This document shows positions 1-9,623 of a stretch of DNA of 64,000 nucleotides, piece by piece. The DNA is from an uncultured Erythrobacter sp. GTDB taxonomy: Bacteria > Pseudomonadota > Alphaproteobacteria > Sphingomonadales > Sphingomonadaceae. The first letter of the stretch is position 1. Every line of letters begins with the position of its first letter. The position numbers and the translations under genes are program-made. The DNA is taken from assembly GCA_947495695.1 (NCBI GenBank), contig CANLZP010000003.1:124001-188000 (forward strand), given 5' to 3'. The notes beneath the pieces were generated by a model. That model worked only from the letters and a program-made list of their open reading frames with translations, had not been told where the DNA came from and searched no databases.

Positions 1-2
1 CT

Positions 3-434
3 ACGATCAACACGCCTTCGCTGCTGGCAACAGAAGATTACATTGCTGCGCTGGAATGGGCGCAAGCATTGGGTGGTCGAAAGGCGATGTTTGAACGCGC
101 CGATGCCAATGCCAAGATCGTGACCGATTGGATCGAATCCACGCCTTGGATGGAAAACATGGTCTCTGATCCGGCCAAGCGGACCAACACCGGTATCTGC
201 ATGAAGTTCACCGGCGAATGGTATCAAAACCTGTCGGATGAAGACCAGGCAGCGGTGCCAAAAAAGATCGTCAAGATGCTGGAAGATCGCGACGTTGGCT
301 ATGATTTCAACGGCTATCGCGACGCTCCGCCATCATTGCGGATTTGGTGCGGTGGCACGGTCGAGCAGGAAGACCTCAAGCGTCTCTTGCCGTGGATCGA
401 ATGGGCTTATGCCCAAGTAAAAGCCGAGCTTTAA
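3..434 (+). CDS. serC: Phosphoserine aminotransferase, C-terminal part (5' end outside window)
   Basis: Second enzyme of the phosphorylated serine pathway: it transaminates 3-phosphohydroxypyruvate with glutamate, using PLP, in the cytoplasm. The frame is open from the window edge, so the real start and the PLP lysine lie upstream. The 143 visible residues begin INTPSLLATEDY and end with the typical small domain, including RDAPPSLRIWCGGTV near the C-terminus, which fits the alphaproteobacterial SerC branch. Its partner serA follows about 95 bp downstream on the same strand, supporting the assignment. Recognised from sequence pattern and context only. Confidence 0.9.
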   Translation, partial: TINTPSLLATEDYIAALEWAQALGGRKAMFERADANAKIVTDWIESTPWMENMVSDPAKRTNTGICMKFTGEWYQNLSDEDQAAVPKKIVKMLEDRDVGYDFNGYRDAPPSLRIWCGGTVEQEDLKRLLPWIEWAYAQVKAEL

Positions 435-450
435 TAGCGGCCAAACGGTG

Positions 451-479
451 GGCGGCTCTGAATCGGGTCGCCGCCTTTC
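451..479 (+). terminator. Possible weak terminator or attenuator hairpin between serC and serA
   Basis: A GGCGGC arm at 451-456 pairs with GCCGCC at 470-475 and is followed by TTT then C residues. The six-pair GC stem resembles an intrinsic terminator, but the T-tract is short. It could trim serC messages or modulate read-through into serA rather than stop transcription. Confidence 0.35.
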
Positions 480-530
480 CCCCTCTATCGCGTGCCGGCC
501 AAGATGCTGGCGCGACGCAAGGAAATTCTC

Positions 531-2114
531 ATGACAAAACCCAAAGTCCTCATCTCTGACAAGATGGATCCCAATGCAGCGCGTATTTTTGAAGAGCGCG
601 GCTGCGATGTCGATGTAATCACTGGTGAAACTCCCGAAGAATTGATCGCCCGGATAGGCGATTATGATGGTCTGGCAATTCGCTCTTCGACCACTGTCAC
701 CAAGGAAGTGCTGGATGCGGCCACCAATCTGAAAGTGATTGGCCGTGCCGGTATCGGGGTCGACAATGTCGACATCCCTTACGCCTCGGGCAAGGGCGTG
801 GTGGTGATGAACACTCCGTTCGGAAATTCGATCACCACTGCCGAGCATGCGATTGCCATGATCATGGCACTGGCCCGGCAAATTCCGGCCGCCAACACAC
901 GCACGCAGGCCGGTGAATGGCCCAAGAAAGACTTCATGGGCGTAGAAGTCACCGGCAAGACGCTGGGCCTGATCGGGGCCGGCAACATTGGCGCGATTGT
1001 CGCCAGCCGTGCGCTGGGATTGAAGATGAAAGTGGTCGCTTATGATCCCTTCCTGACCGAAGAACGCGCGATCGAATTGGGGGTTGAGAAAGTTGACCTC
1101 GATACCTTGTTGTCGCGCGCCGACTTCGTGAGTTTACACACGCCTTTGACCGATCAGACGCGCAATATCCTTAGCCGTGAGCGCCTGGAGAATGCCAAAC
1201 CCGGTATCCGCATTGTCAATTGCGCACGCGGCGGATTGATCGACGAATTGGCGTTGAAGGATTGTCTGGAAAGCGGCCAGGTGGCAGCGGCTGCCTTGGA
1301 CGTGTTCGAAACCGAACCGGCCAAGGAAAATCCGCTGTTTGGCGCACCGAATTTTATCTGCACCCCGCATTTGGGTGCCTCGACCACCGAGGCTCAGGTC
1401 AATGTCGCGTTGCAAGTGGCCGAGCAAATGAGCGATTTTCTAGTCAATGGCGGCGTCACCAATGCGTTGAACATGCCATCGCTCAGCGCCGAAGAAGCGC
1501 CCAAGCTGAAACCTTATATGTCGCTGGCAGAAAAGCTGGGCAGCCTGGTTGGGCAGCTGGCGCATGGTAATCTGACCAAGATCAGCATCGAGCGTGAAGG
1601 TGCCGCTGCACAGCTTAATGGCAAGCCGATCACCGGCGCTGTTCTGGCTGGATTTATGCGTCGCTATTCCGACGCCGTGAACATGGTCAACGCGCCCTAT
1701 CTGGCCAAGGAACGCGGGCTGGACGTCAGCGAAGTGCGTCATGACCGGGAAGGGGCGTATAACACTCTGGTGCGCGTTACCGTTGATACAGCTCAGGGCG
1801 CGCGCTCTGTTGCGGGCACATTGTTTGGCAATTCCTCTCCGCGACTGGTGGAGATTTTCGGGATTGGCATCGAAGCCGATCTGTCGGGGAATATGCTGTA
1901 TATCGTAAACGACGATAAGCCCGGCTTCATTGGCCGCATCGGTTCCTTGCTGGGTGATCACGGGATCAATATCGGCACCTTTAATCTGGGCCGGCGCGAA
2001 GCAGGCGGAGAAGCGGTTCTGCTTTTGAGTGTGGATCAGCCAATCTCAGCTGATGTGGTGGCAAGCGCCGAGAAGATTGACGGCGTGAAATTGGTCAAAG
2101 CGCTGGAATTCTAG
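531..2114 (+). CDS. serA: D-3-phosphoglycerate dehydrogenase (long, ACT-domain form)
   Basis: Catalyses the first committed step of serine synthesis, oxidation of 3-phosphoglycerate with NAD. At 527 aa it matches the long form: substrate-binding halves around a nucleotide-binding domain, then an intervening ASB domain and a C-terminal ACT domain (about residues 455-527, beginning near LYIVNDDKPGFIGRIG). Visible signatures are the Rossmann loop LIGAGNIG, catalytic-region NCARGGLID, FETEP and the histidine in TPHLGAST. The ATG at 531 is chosen because AAGGAA sits just upstream; a longer frame from 492 has no support. The ACT domain suggests serine feedback, known for the family but not provable here. 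Confidence 0.97.
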   Translation: MTKPKVLISDKMDPNAARIFEERGCDVDVITGETPEELIARIGDYDGLAIRSSTTVTKEVLDAATNLKVIGRAGIGVDNVDIPYASGKGVVVMNTPFGNSITTAEHAIAMIMALARQIPAANTRTQAGEWPKKDFMGVEVTGKTLGLIGAGNIGAIVASRALGLKMKVVAYDPFLTEERAIELGVEKVDLDTLLSRADFVSLHTPLTDQTRNILSRERLENAKPGIRIVNCARGGLIDELALKDCLESGQVAAAALDVFETEPAKENPLFGAPNFICTPHLGASTTEAQVNVALQVAEQMSDFLVNGGVTNALNMPSLSAEEAPKLKPYMSLAEKLGSLVGQLAHGNLTKISIEREGAAAQLNGKPITGAVLAGFMRRYSDAVNMVNAPYLAKERGLDVSEVRHDREGAYNTLVRVTVDTAQGARSVAGTLFGNSSPRLVEIFGIGIEADLSGNMLYIVNDDKPGFIGRIGSLLGDHGINIGTFNLGRREAGGEAVLLLSVDQPISADVVASAEKIDGVKLVKALEF

Positions 2115-2142
2115 AAGGGAATCGGGCAATCGCCCGCTTGCA

Positions 2143-3273
2143 ATGACCAAACCTGACGACCTTTTGCCCGAGGGGCTGGAAGACCGGCTTCCCCAAGCTG
2201 CCGAAAAGATCACGCGCGCCATGCGCGCTGCGCTCGATGTGCTCGGCTCGCATGGATATGACCGGGTCCGCCCGCCCTTGGTCGAATTTGAAAAGTCGCT
2301 GGTTGGCCGAATGGCCACGCACGAGCAGGATGCACATCCGCGCCGCATGTTCCGCTTTGTTGATCCGTCCAGCCTGCGCACTTTGGCGTTGAGGTCGGAC
2401 ATTACCCCGCAAATTGGCCGGATCGCAGCCACCAGCCTGGCGGATGCGCCGCGCCCGTTGCGCCTGTGTTATTGCGGCGAAACGGCGGTGATGCGGGCCG
2501 ATCAATTGAACCCCGCGCGCGAGCGTTTGCAATTGGGTGCAGAATTGATCGGGGCTGACACAGTTGCTGCTGCCAGTGAAATGGTGGCTTTGGCGGTTGA
2601 GGCTTTGGCCGCTGCGGGGCTGACCAGCATTTCGGTTGATTTCACTCTGCCCGATCTGGTCGACATTCTTGCCGCCGACGCCATGCCATTGGCGCCTGAA
2701 CAGATCGATGATGTCCGGCGCGAGCTGGACACCAAGGATGCAGGCGGCCTGAAAAGCGTGGGCGGAGAGGCCTATCTTCCGCTGCTTTATGCCACCGGGC
2801 CATTGGACCAGGCGCTGGAGCAATTGCGTGCGATTGATGCAGGCGGCGCTTTGGCCAGCAGGATCGCCGGATTGGAAGCGATCGCCAAACGTGTCGGGCA
2901 AGCAGGATCATCTGGCGCGCGCATTACGCTTGACCCAACCGAGCGCCATGGTTTTGAATATCAAAGCTGGATTGGCTTTACCCTTTATGCAGACGGTGTT
3001 CGCGGGGCTGTTGGCCGCGGCGGAACCTATCAAATCATGGGCAGCGAAGAAGTCGCCACTGGCTTCTCTCTTTTCGTAGATGTGCTGGCTGGCGCGGGCT
3101 TTGAGTTGGCCCAGCCCGACACATTGTATTTACCTCAAGGACATGATGCTGATGCCGCAGCACGGCTGCGTGCGATCGGCTGGCGCACCATTGCCCAAAT
3201 CGGCGAAGGTGAGGATGCCGCTGCCTTGGGCTGCACCCACCGGTTGGACGGCAATGAACCGGTCCGGCTGTAA
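2143..3273 (+). CDS. hisZ: ATP phosphoribosyltransferase regulatory subunit
   Basis: HisZ is a catalytically inactive paralogue of histidyl-tRNA synthetase that pairs with a short HisG to form the first enzyme of histidine synthesis. The 376 aa protein has the class II synthetase core (RPPLVEFEKSL, TLALRSDITPQIGR, RLCYCGETAVM) but stops before an anticodon-binding domain, as HisZ should. It lies 28 bp after serA, and serA-hisZ-purA order is familiar in sphingomonads. No hisG is present in the window. Its C-terminal part is less conserved by eye. Confidence 0.88.
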   Translation: MTKPDDLLPEGLEDRLPQAAEKITRAMRAALDVLGSHGYDRVRPPLVEFEKSLVGRMATHEQDAHPRRMFRFVDPSSLRTLALRSDITPQIGRIAATSLADAPRPLRLCYCGETAVMRADQLNPARERLQLGAELIGADTVAAASEMVALAVEALAAAGLTSISVDFTLPDLVDILAADAMPLAPEQIDDVRRELDTKDAGGLKSVGGEAYLPLLYATGPLDQALEQLRAIDAGGALASRIAGLEAIAKRVGQAGSSGARITLDPTERHGFEYQSWIGFTLYADGVRGAVGRGGTYQIMGSEEVATGFSLFVDVLAGAGFELAQPDTLYLPQGHDADAAARLRAIGWRTIAQIGEGEDAAALGCTHRLDGNEPVRL

Positions 3274-3291
3274 GGTGAAGTGGATCGGCCA

Positions 3292-3681
3292 ATGAACCAG
3301 CGCGCAACGCCGATCACGATCGACCCTGATCCGCTAGCACCCTATGCGATTTGCCCAGGTTGGGTGGTTGGCGATTTGATCTTTCTGTCGGGCCAAGCGG
3401 CGATTGCAGAAGATGGCTCGATCATGGGCGAGGGCGATTTTGACCTCCAGCTCGGCCAGACGTTGGCCAATATCGAACGCGTGCTGGAAGCGGCCGGCAG
3501 CGACATGACAAAGATTGTCAAAGTGACGATCTATCTCACGGACATGGCAAATTTTCCTGCCATAGTCGAAGCGCGCAAAACGCATTTCACACCGCCCTTT
3601 CCAGCCGATACAATTGTTGAGGTGTCATCACTGGCACTACCTGAATTGATGGTTGAGATCGATGTGATTGCGACCACTTAA
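3292..3681 (+). CDS. Rid-family (YjgF/YER057c/UK114) protein lacking the RidA arginine
   Basis: Classical RidA hydrolyses reactive enamine and imine intermediates released by PLP enzymes. This 129 aa protein has the whole Rid fold: FLSGQAA, the helix around QTLANIERVLEAAGS, VTIYLTDM and the closing VEIDVIA strand. Where RidA carries its essential arginine in VEVARLP, this protein reads VEVSSLALP, so the residue is serine 113 and one residue is inserted. It therefore probably belongs to a non-deaminase Rid subgroup. ATG 3292 is preferred; GTG 3280 in the same frame is possible. It sits between hisZ and purA. Confidence 0.88.
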   Translation: MNQRATPITIDPDPLAPYAICPGWVVGDLIFLSGQAAIAEDGSIMGEGDFDLQLGQTLANIERVLEAAGSDMTKIVKVTIYLTDMANFPAIVEARKTHFTPPFPADTIVEVSSLALPELMVEIDVIATT

Positions 3682-3791
3682 CCACCCTCGATAAACACGG
3701 CGGCACAGCTGGTCGGGTGATAGGCGGTACTTGCCGCTTGCCCTCCCAATGGTGAGAGCCTAACCCCGCGCGGTTTGTCGCATCGGATTAG

Positions 3792-5093
<1,302 letters not shown>

Positions 5094-5111
5094 TCGAGCG
5101 GCTGTTCAGGC

Positions 5112-5489
5112 CTAGTCTTTCTGTTCTGAAAGTTGAGCAACCTGCACCTGCAGGCGCTTGATTTCGCGCAGGATGGTCAGCATATTCATGCGGGCAAACA
5201 TCCACTGCTTGGCAAAACCTATCACCACCAGCAGAGCTACGCCCGAAATGGCCCATAGCGCGTGCAGGATCGGATGGTCGGTGGAATGAGCGACTTGCCA
5301 GATCACGAATAGAAACAAGAAGCCCAAAATGGTGGTGATGCCAAAAATCAGCTTGGCCCAGCCACCCATGGGGCCTTTCCAGCTGTCACCGATTTGCTGA
5401 AACATTCCGCGATCGCCTTCCAGACTGGCAAGGAATTCCTTGTCATCGGCGTCCAGTGCATTGGCTATCATATCGTCTTTATCGGTCAT
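5112..5489 (-). CDS. DUF6768-type two-TM membrane protein, sigma-factor partner
   Basis: A 125 aa protein with a polar N-terminus (about residues 1-43), two membrane segments (about 44-66 and 74-93) and a charged C-terminal helix (103-122) with coiled-coil character. It resembles small membrane proteins named DUF6768, often found after ECF sigma genes. Its ATG overlaps the stop of the upstream sigma gene in an ATGA junction, so translation is coupled. The arrangement suggests a membrane regulator of the sigma factor, possibly anti-sigma, but no known anti-sigma motif is visible; this role is inference. Confidence 0.7.
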   Translation of the reverse strand: MTDKDDMIANALDADDKEFLASLEGDRGMFQQIGDSWKGPMGGWAKLIFGITTILGFLFLFVIWQVAHSTDHPILHALWAISGVALLVVIGFAKQWMFARMNMLTILREIKRLQVQVAQLSEQKD

Positions 5490-6106
5490 GGATATTCTCC
5501 TCTTGGGGTGTCGGGCTTGAGTGCGGCTTTCAATTTGCGCCGCGCGTGGAACAGGCGCGATTTGGCCGTTCCAATGGGGATGGATTGCACTGTGGCAATC
5601 TCGGGTAGGGTCAGACCCTCCACGAAATAGAGATGCGCGGATAGCCGCTGATCAGCTGGTAGCCTGGCAAAGGCTTGGTTGATGGAAAGACGCTCATCGG
5701 GGTGGCTTGCCCCATCGGCGGGCAAATCGGCATCGGCATGGATCATCGCGCGGTCACGCATGGCCGTTGAGATCTGGGTGGCACCCTTGCGTCGCAAAAT
5801 GCCAAAGGCCCACGGGGAAAACCGAGACGCTTCGCGCAGGGATCCGATCCCGTCCCAAATCGCCAGCCAGCAATCTTGGGCCAATTGTTCGGCGAGGGCT
5901 GCATCGCCAGCATAGCGGCGCGCACTCCTGAGGAGCCGGGGGTTCCAACGCTGAAACAAGCGTTGAGCCGCCGCTTTGTCGCCCTGTTGCACCAGCATCA
6001 CCAACAGCTCGTCAAACAAGGCGCCTGTCTGACCGTTAGTGGCCTGACCATTAGGGGCCTGTCCGGTGGGCGCTTTAGGCGCTGAAGGGGCGTTTTTCTC
6101 GGCCAT
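5486..6106 (-). CDS. ECF-type RNA polymerase sigma factor
   Basis: A 206 aa sigma-70 family factor of the extracytoplasmic-function type. After a low-complexity, Ala/Pro/Gln-rich N-terminal tail (about residues 1-28) comes region 2, with AEQLAQDCWLAIWDG and SPWAFGILRRK for -10 recognition and core binding. Region 4 follows at about 150-200, with LPADQRLSAHLYFVEGL and a helix-turn-helix ending GTAKSRLFHARRKLK. The frame extends to a TTG at 6124, but ATG 6106 is preferred. It is coupled to the DUF6768 gene and divergent from the winged-helix regulator at 6236. Confidence 0.85.
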   Translation of the reverse strand: MAEKNAPSAPKAPTGQAPNGQATNGQTGALFDELLVMLVQQGDKAAAQRLFQRWNPRLLRSARRYAGDAALAEQLAQDCWLAIWDGIGSLREASRFSPWAFGILRRKGATQISTAMRDRAMIHADADLPADGASHPDERLSINQAFARLPADQRLSAHLYFVEGLTLPEIATVQSIPIGTAKSRLFHARRKLKAALKPDTPRGEYP

Positions 6107-6197
6107 CACAAGGGTAGTCTGCAAATAGGCCCGAAAGGTTCAATGCCCGCGCAATTTCTCTCCATCGAGGCAATAATTCTTGACCTGATCATCATTT

Positions 6198-6212
6198 GTT
6201 CTACTTTTGTAC
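6198..6212 (+). promoter_or_regulatory. LexA-box-like direct repeat (one mismatch) before the winged-helix gene
   Basis: The sequence GTTC-N7-GTAC with an AT-rich spacer lies 23 bp before the ATG at 6236. Alphaproteobacterial LexA sites are GTTC-N7-GTTC, so one of eight core bases differs. It lies in the intergenic region shared with the divergent sigma factor gene. A different regulator, including the product itself, could use it. Confidence 0.3.
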
Positions 6213-6235
6213 GTAATTCAACGGAGGCTGATTCG

Positions 6236-7210
6236 ATGGCTCAGGCAGATTTTTCCTATGCGGCAGTGGGTGATGCAGCGGGTCTGACCGCGCATGTTTC
6301 GGTGTTTTCTGACCGACCTTATCTGCGCGATCAAATTGGTGATGATCTGTGCGGAGCGGGCTTTCAAATCGGGGAGGGCGGCGAGGTTTCGGCGCTGCTG
6401 GATGGTGGCCTGACCGTGCTGGGTGACGTTGTGATCTTGGATTGCCCGATGGTTGATGCAGCCAGCATGGCTGCGCTTTCGCGGCTGGATATGCGTATCG
6501 CGCGGTCCGGTGCGCAATTGATCGTAACCACATCATTGGATGCTCTTGATCCGGTCTTCTCCTGCTTTGACCAATCAGCCCCGCAAATCCTGGTGGATGC
6601 TTCACGGGCAGAGCGGGTTGTGGCCGTGGGCCGTATTTTGGGTGCAGTAAACGGACCGCGTGTGCGTGAGTTGTCCGAAACAGACAGGCTGGCTTTGCTA
6701 CGCTTGACCGAGCAAGTCGACGCCATTGCCCGGCAGATGGAGCATTTGGGTGATAGTGCGCTGACATCGGGCGGCGCTGTGAAAGACAGGATGCTGGATT
6801 TTCGTGCTGAGAAGGTCGGCGACGCATGCGCGGCGTCTACGCTAAGTATATCATATCCACTTCCTGACCCCAGATTGGTTCGGCAGATAATTCGCCAACG
6901 GCAGGGGCGATCACGCTTTTTCGATGCTGAGCTGTTTTCCGATCCGGCGTGGGATATGCTGCTTGATCTGACGGCAGCGCATGCCGAACATCACCGCGTT
7001 TCGGTTAGCTCGCTGTGTATTGCATCGGGGGTTCCGCCTACAACCGCACTGCGCTGGATCAGGCAAATGACAGAAACCGGTCTGTTGGAACGGATCGAAG
7101 ACAGCAAAGATAAGCGACGCGTATTCATCACGCTGAGCGATGCTGCTGTGGATGCAATGGCGCGCTATTTTGCCGAAGCGGTGCAACAGCCAATGACCGC
7201 GGCTGCCTGA
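6236..7210 (+). CDS. Winged-helix (MarR-like) regulator with receiver-like N-terminal domain
   Basis: A 324 aa regulator. Residues 15-135 have alternating hydrophobic strands and helices resembling a receiver fold (HVSVFSDRPYLRDQIG, DVVILDCPMV, QLIVTTSLDALDP), but no phospho-acceptor set could be assigned with confidence. The C-terminal third is a winged helix: SVSSLCIASGVPPTTALRWI followed by the wing IEDSKDKRRVFITLS. An excellent ACGGAGG site fixes the start at 6236 rather than 6143. It is divergent from the sigma/DUF6768 pair, converges with siroheme synthase and has a LexA-like box upstream. Target and signal are unknown. Confidence 0.75.
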   Translation: MAQADFSYAAVGDAAGLTAHVSVFSDRPYLRDQIGDDLCGAGFQIGEGGEVSALLDGGLTVLGDVVILDCPMVDAASMAALSRLDMRIARSGAQLIVTTSLDALDPVFSCFDQSAPQILVDASRAERVVAVGRILGAVNGPRVRELSETDRLALLRLTEQVDAIARQMEHLGDSALTSGGAVKDRMLDFRAEKVGDACAASTLSISYPLPDPRLVRQIIRQRQGRSRFFDAELFSDPAWDMLLDLTAAHAEHHRVSVSSLCIASGVPPTTALRWIRQMTETGLLERIEDSKDKRRVFITLSDAAVDAMARYFAEAVQQPMTAAA

Positions 7211-7212
7211 GA

Positions 7213-8088
7213 CTATTTGGGCTGATAGCGCAGGATGACGGTAAGCCTGCGGCCTGCGCCAGGACCTTCAGCACTATCCTCGGCAAAGCGTTGCTCGGCG
7301 ATCGGGCAATGGGGCTGCTGCTCTCCATTACTGATCGCATGGGCGCAATTGGCTGCGTCGCAATTGATCCGCACCGCATCGGCGCGGGCGCGGGCCATAA
7401 TCGCAGGCGGCGCCGGACCAATGGCGCACACGGCATCGGCTTCGCCCAAAGCGCGCGCCTGACGCAGGGTCAGATCTTCTGGATCGGCACTGGTCAGGGT
7501 GAATTCGACTGTTTCGCTACCTTGGCCACGTTCCGTACCGGCCAACCAATCATCGACCCGATTGTGGCTTTCTGCGTCCAGCGCATCCAAAGCTCCACCT
7601 TCGCACAAGGCTTCATCCAGCCCGCGCCGCCGGTCGGCTGCATCGGGAAACCGAGCGCGCAAACCCGGTCGTGCTGCAAACAGAGCCTTGGCCAGTGCGC
7701 CCAGTGATTCTGGCAACATGCGTTCGAGGCGCAGCCGGACATGCTTGGCCAGTCCAGCCGAAGCGCCGCCAGTCCCAACCGCAATCAACACTGGGTCGCG
7801 GTCCAAAATGCTGGGGGTGGTGAAATCACACAGATCAGGCTGGTCGACCACATTCACCAGCAGTCCAGCGCAGCGCAGATTGATCGCGGCTGCCTCGCAT
7901 GCGGCTGCATCTTCATAAGCCACAAAGGCCAGGCGCACGCCTTCATCCACGGCCTGCTGCATATCGTGCATCACAATGCCACCTGCGCGTACCACCAGCC
8001 GCTTCTTGGGCTCGGCTGTTGGCCCATCGCCCAGCACCAGCACGCTCTGCCCACGGATTTGGTGAAACAGGGGCAGCGAGCCGATCAT
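7213..8088 (-). CDS. Siroheme synthase: precorrin-2 dehydrogenase/ferrochelatase with a degenerate methyltransferase tail
   Basis: Converts precorrin-2 to sirohydrochlorin with NAD and inserts Fe to give siroheme for sulfite or nitrite reductase. Residues 1-150 are the CysG-N/Met8p module: VLVLGDGPTAEPKKR at the NAD site, VVDQP with the probable catalytic aspartate at about 82, then TPSILDRDPVLIAVGTGG. Beyond about residue 190, FTLTSADPEDLTLRQA followed by ADAVCAIGP looks like the start of a uroporphyrinogen methyltransferase domain, but the glycine-rich SAM loop is lost and the domain stops after about 50 residues. Its start overlaps the lysA stop by 4 bp. A separate cobA-type enzyme would be needed. 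Confidence 0.85.
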   Translation of the reverse strand: MIGSLPLFHQIRGQSVLVLGDGPTAEPKKRLVVRAGGIVMHDMQQAVDEGVRLAFVAYEDAAACEAAAINLRCAGLLVNVVDQPDLCDFTTPSILDRDPVLIAVGTGGASAGLAKHVRLRLERMLPESLGALAKALFAARPGLRARFPDAADRRRGLDEALCEGGALDALDAESHNRVDDWLAGTERGQGSETVEFTLTSADPEDLTLRQARALGEADAVCAIGPAPPAIMARARADAVRINCDAANCAHAISNGEQQPHCPIAEQRFAEDSAEGPGAGRRLTVILRYQPK

Positions 8089-9359
8089 GTCAGGAAATCG
8101 GGCACGCGTTCTGCGTCCATGATCGCATTGGCATCGATCCGGTCGGCCACCACAGCAAATTGATCGCCGTCCACCATCACTTCGGCCACAAAGCCGCGCG
8201 AATTATAGCTGGAGGCCATCGTCGCGCCATAGGCACCGGCGGTGCGGAACACTGCCAACTCGCCTCTGGCCACCGCATCGCAATCGCGGTCGCGAGCGAA
8301 GGTATCGCCGGTCTCGCAGATCGGGCCAACGATATTGGCCACCATCCGCTCACCTCTTGGCTCAACCGCGTCAAAATCATGCCATGCGCCATACAACGCA
8401 GGGCGGGCCAGATCATTCATCGCCGCATCGACGATCACAAACGGTGGCCCATTGCCGCCTCGCTTTACCCGCACCACGCGGGTCAACAACACGCCGGCAT
8501 TGCCAGCAATGACGCGGCCTGGCTCAAAGGTCAGCTTGACGTCCCACCCAGCGCTAGCCTTGGCCACCATCGCGCCATATTCTGCAGGCGAAGGTGGGTT
8601 TTCGCCCGCTTTATAAGGCACGCCTAGCCCGCCGCCCAGATCGACATGGGTGATGCTGTGTCCAGCAGCGCGCAGGTCCGCGACCAGCTTTCCGATTTTG
8701 GCAAAGGCTGTTTCCAACGGCTCCAGATCGAGCAATTGGCTGCCGATATGGATGGCAATTCCGCGCAGGTTGAGGCCCGGCAATGCGGCCAATTCTGCGA
8801 ACACTTCGCGGGCGCGCATCAGCGGCATGCCAAATTTGTTCTCGGCCTTGCCGGTGGAGATTTTCTCATGCGTCTTGGCATCGACATCGGGATTGATCCG
8901 CAGGACAGCATCGGCCACTTCGCCGCGCGCCACCGCGATTTCGGACAATTCCTCGCCCTCTTCACGCGATTCAATATTGAACTGACCGATCTGCTTATCC
9001 AGACCCAGCTCCAATTCAGCCCGCGTTTTGCCTACGCCGGAAAAGACGATGTCAGCCGGATCCATGCCTGCCGCCAGCGCTCTGATCAGCTCTCCGCCCG
9101 ATACCACATCCGCGCCAAAGCCTTGCTGTTGCAGGACTTTTAGGACTGACAAATTGGGGTTGGATTTGACTGCGAAGGCGCACAGCGGTGCTTGCTCGCC
9201 TGTACCCAAACCGGCCAAAGCCTCGCGAAAGACGCGGGCATGGCGCTCCAGCGTCGCGCGCGAATAGACATAGACGGGGGTGCCCACTTCCTCTGCAATT
9301 CGGGGCAGTGGGACGTCTTCGGCATGCAAAATGCCATCACGCAGTGCAAAATGATCCAT
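8085..9359 (-). CDS. lysA: Diaminopimelate decarboxylase
   Basis: Last step of lysine synthesis: PLP-dependent decarboxylation of meso-diaminopimelate. Length 424 aa. The PLP lysine lies in CAFAVKSNPN (about residue 65). Other hallmarks are FGADVVSGGEL, HIGSQLLDL, the glycine loop HVDLGGGLGVPY, EPGRVIAGNAG, and the partner-subunit cysteine motif PICETGDTFARDR. It is 15 bp after the lipoprotein gene and overlaps the siroheme synthase gene by 4 bp, in an argH-lipoprotein-lysA-siroheme synthase operon. Confidence 0.97.
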   Translation of the reverse strand: MDHFALRDGILHAEDVPLPRIAEEVGTPVYVYSRATLERHARVFREALAGLGTGEQAPLCAFAVKSNPNLSVLKVLQQQGFGADVVSGGELIRALAAGMDPADIVFSGVGKTRAELELGLDKQIGQFNIESREEGEELSEIAVARGEVADAVLRINPDVDAKTHEKISTGKAENKFGMPLMRAREVFAELAALPGLNLRGIAIHIGSQLLDLEPLETAFAKIGKLVADLRAAGHSITHVDLGGGLGVPYKAGENPPSPAEYGAMVAKASAGWDVKLTFEPGRVIAGNAGVLLTRVVRVKRGGNGPPFVIVDAAMNDLARPALYGAWHDFDAVEPRGERMVANIVGPICETGDTFARDRDCDAVARGELAVFRTAGAYGATMASSYNSRGFVAEVMVDGDQFAVVADRIDANAIMDAERVPDFLT

Positions 9360-9374
9360 CGGCTTTAGTGGCTC

Positions 9375-9623
9375 TTATTCTGGTGGCAGATCAAACGGGT
9401 CGTCTTCGCGTTCTTCGGAACGCCGCCGCAATTCAACGCTGCGTTCGGGCGCGGCCAAGGTCTCCATGGCCAGCAATTCAGCAGAATCGGGTTGCGTTTC
9501 CTGACCATAAGGGGCGGACGGCAAGCTTTGCCCTGTCAGCGGCGCCACATCGGTCCGTTGACCGCATGCACCCAGCATCAGCAATGCCGCAGCGCCGGCC
9601 ATCAGCTTTGCACCATTTGTCAT
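9375..9623 (-). CDS. Small lipoprotein between argH and lysA
   Basis: An 82 aa lipoprotein: short signal peptide, hydrophobic core AGAAALLML and lipobox LGAC with the acceptor cysteine at about residue 20. The mature part is Pro/Gln-rich then highly charged ([13 protein letters not shown]). Its place directly upstream of lysA matches the lppL position of pseudomonads and small lipoproteins of the LptM type, but sequence similarity beyond the lipobox is slight. Its start overlaps the argH stop in ATGA. Function unknown; an outer-membrane assembly role is only a positional guess. Confidence 0.75.
   Translation of the reverse strand: MTNGAKLMAGAAALLMLGACGQRTDVAPLTGQSLPSAPYGQETQPDSAELLAMETLAAPERSVELRRRSEEREDDPFDLPPE

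Noticed and set aside
333..881. Minus-strand frame across the serC/serA junction
   Set aside because: Shadow of two recognised genes, with no protein signature.
7899..8627. Plus-strand 242-codon frame opposite siroheme synthase and lysA
   Set aside because: Antisense to two well-supported genes; His/Ala/Arg-rich composition typical of reversed GC-rich codons.
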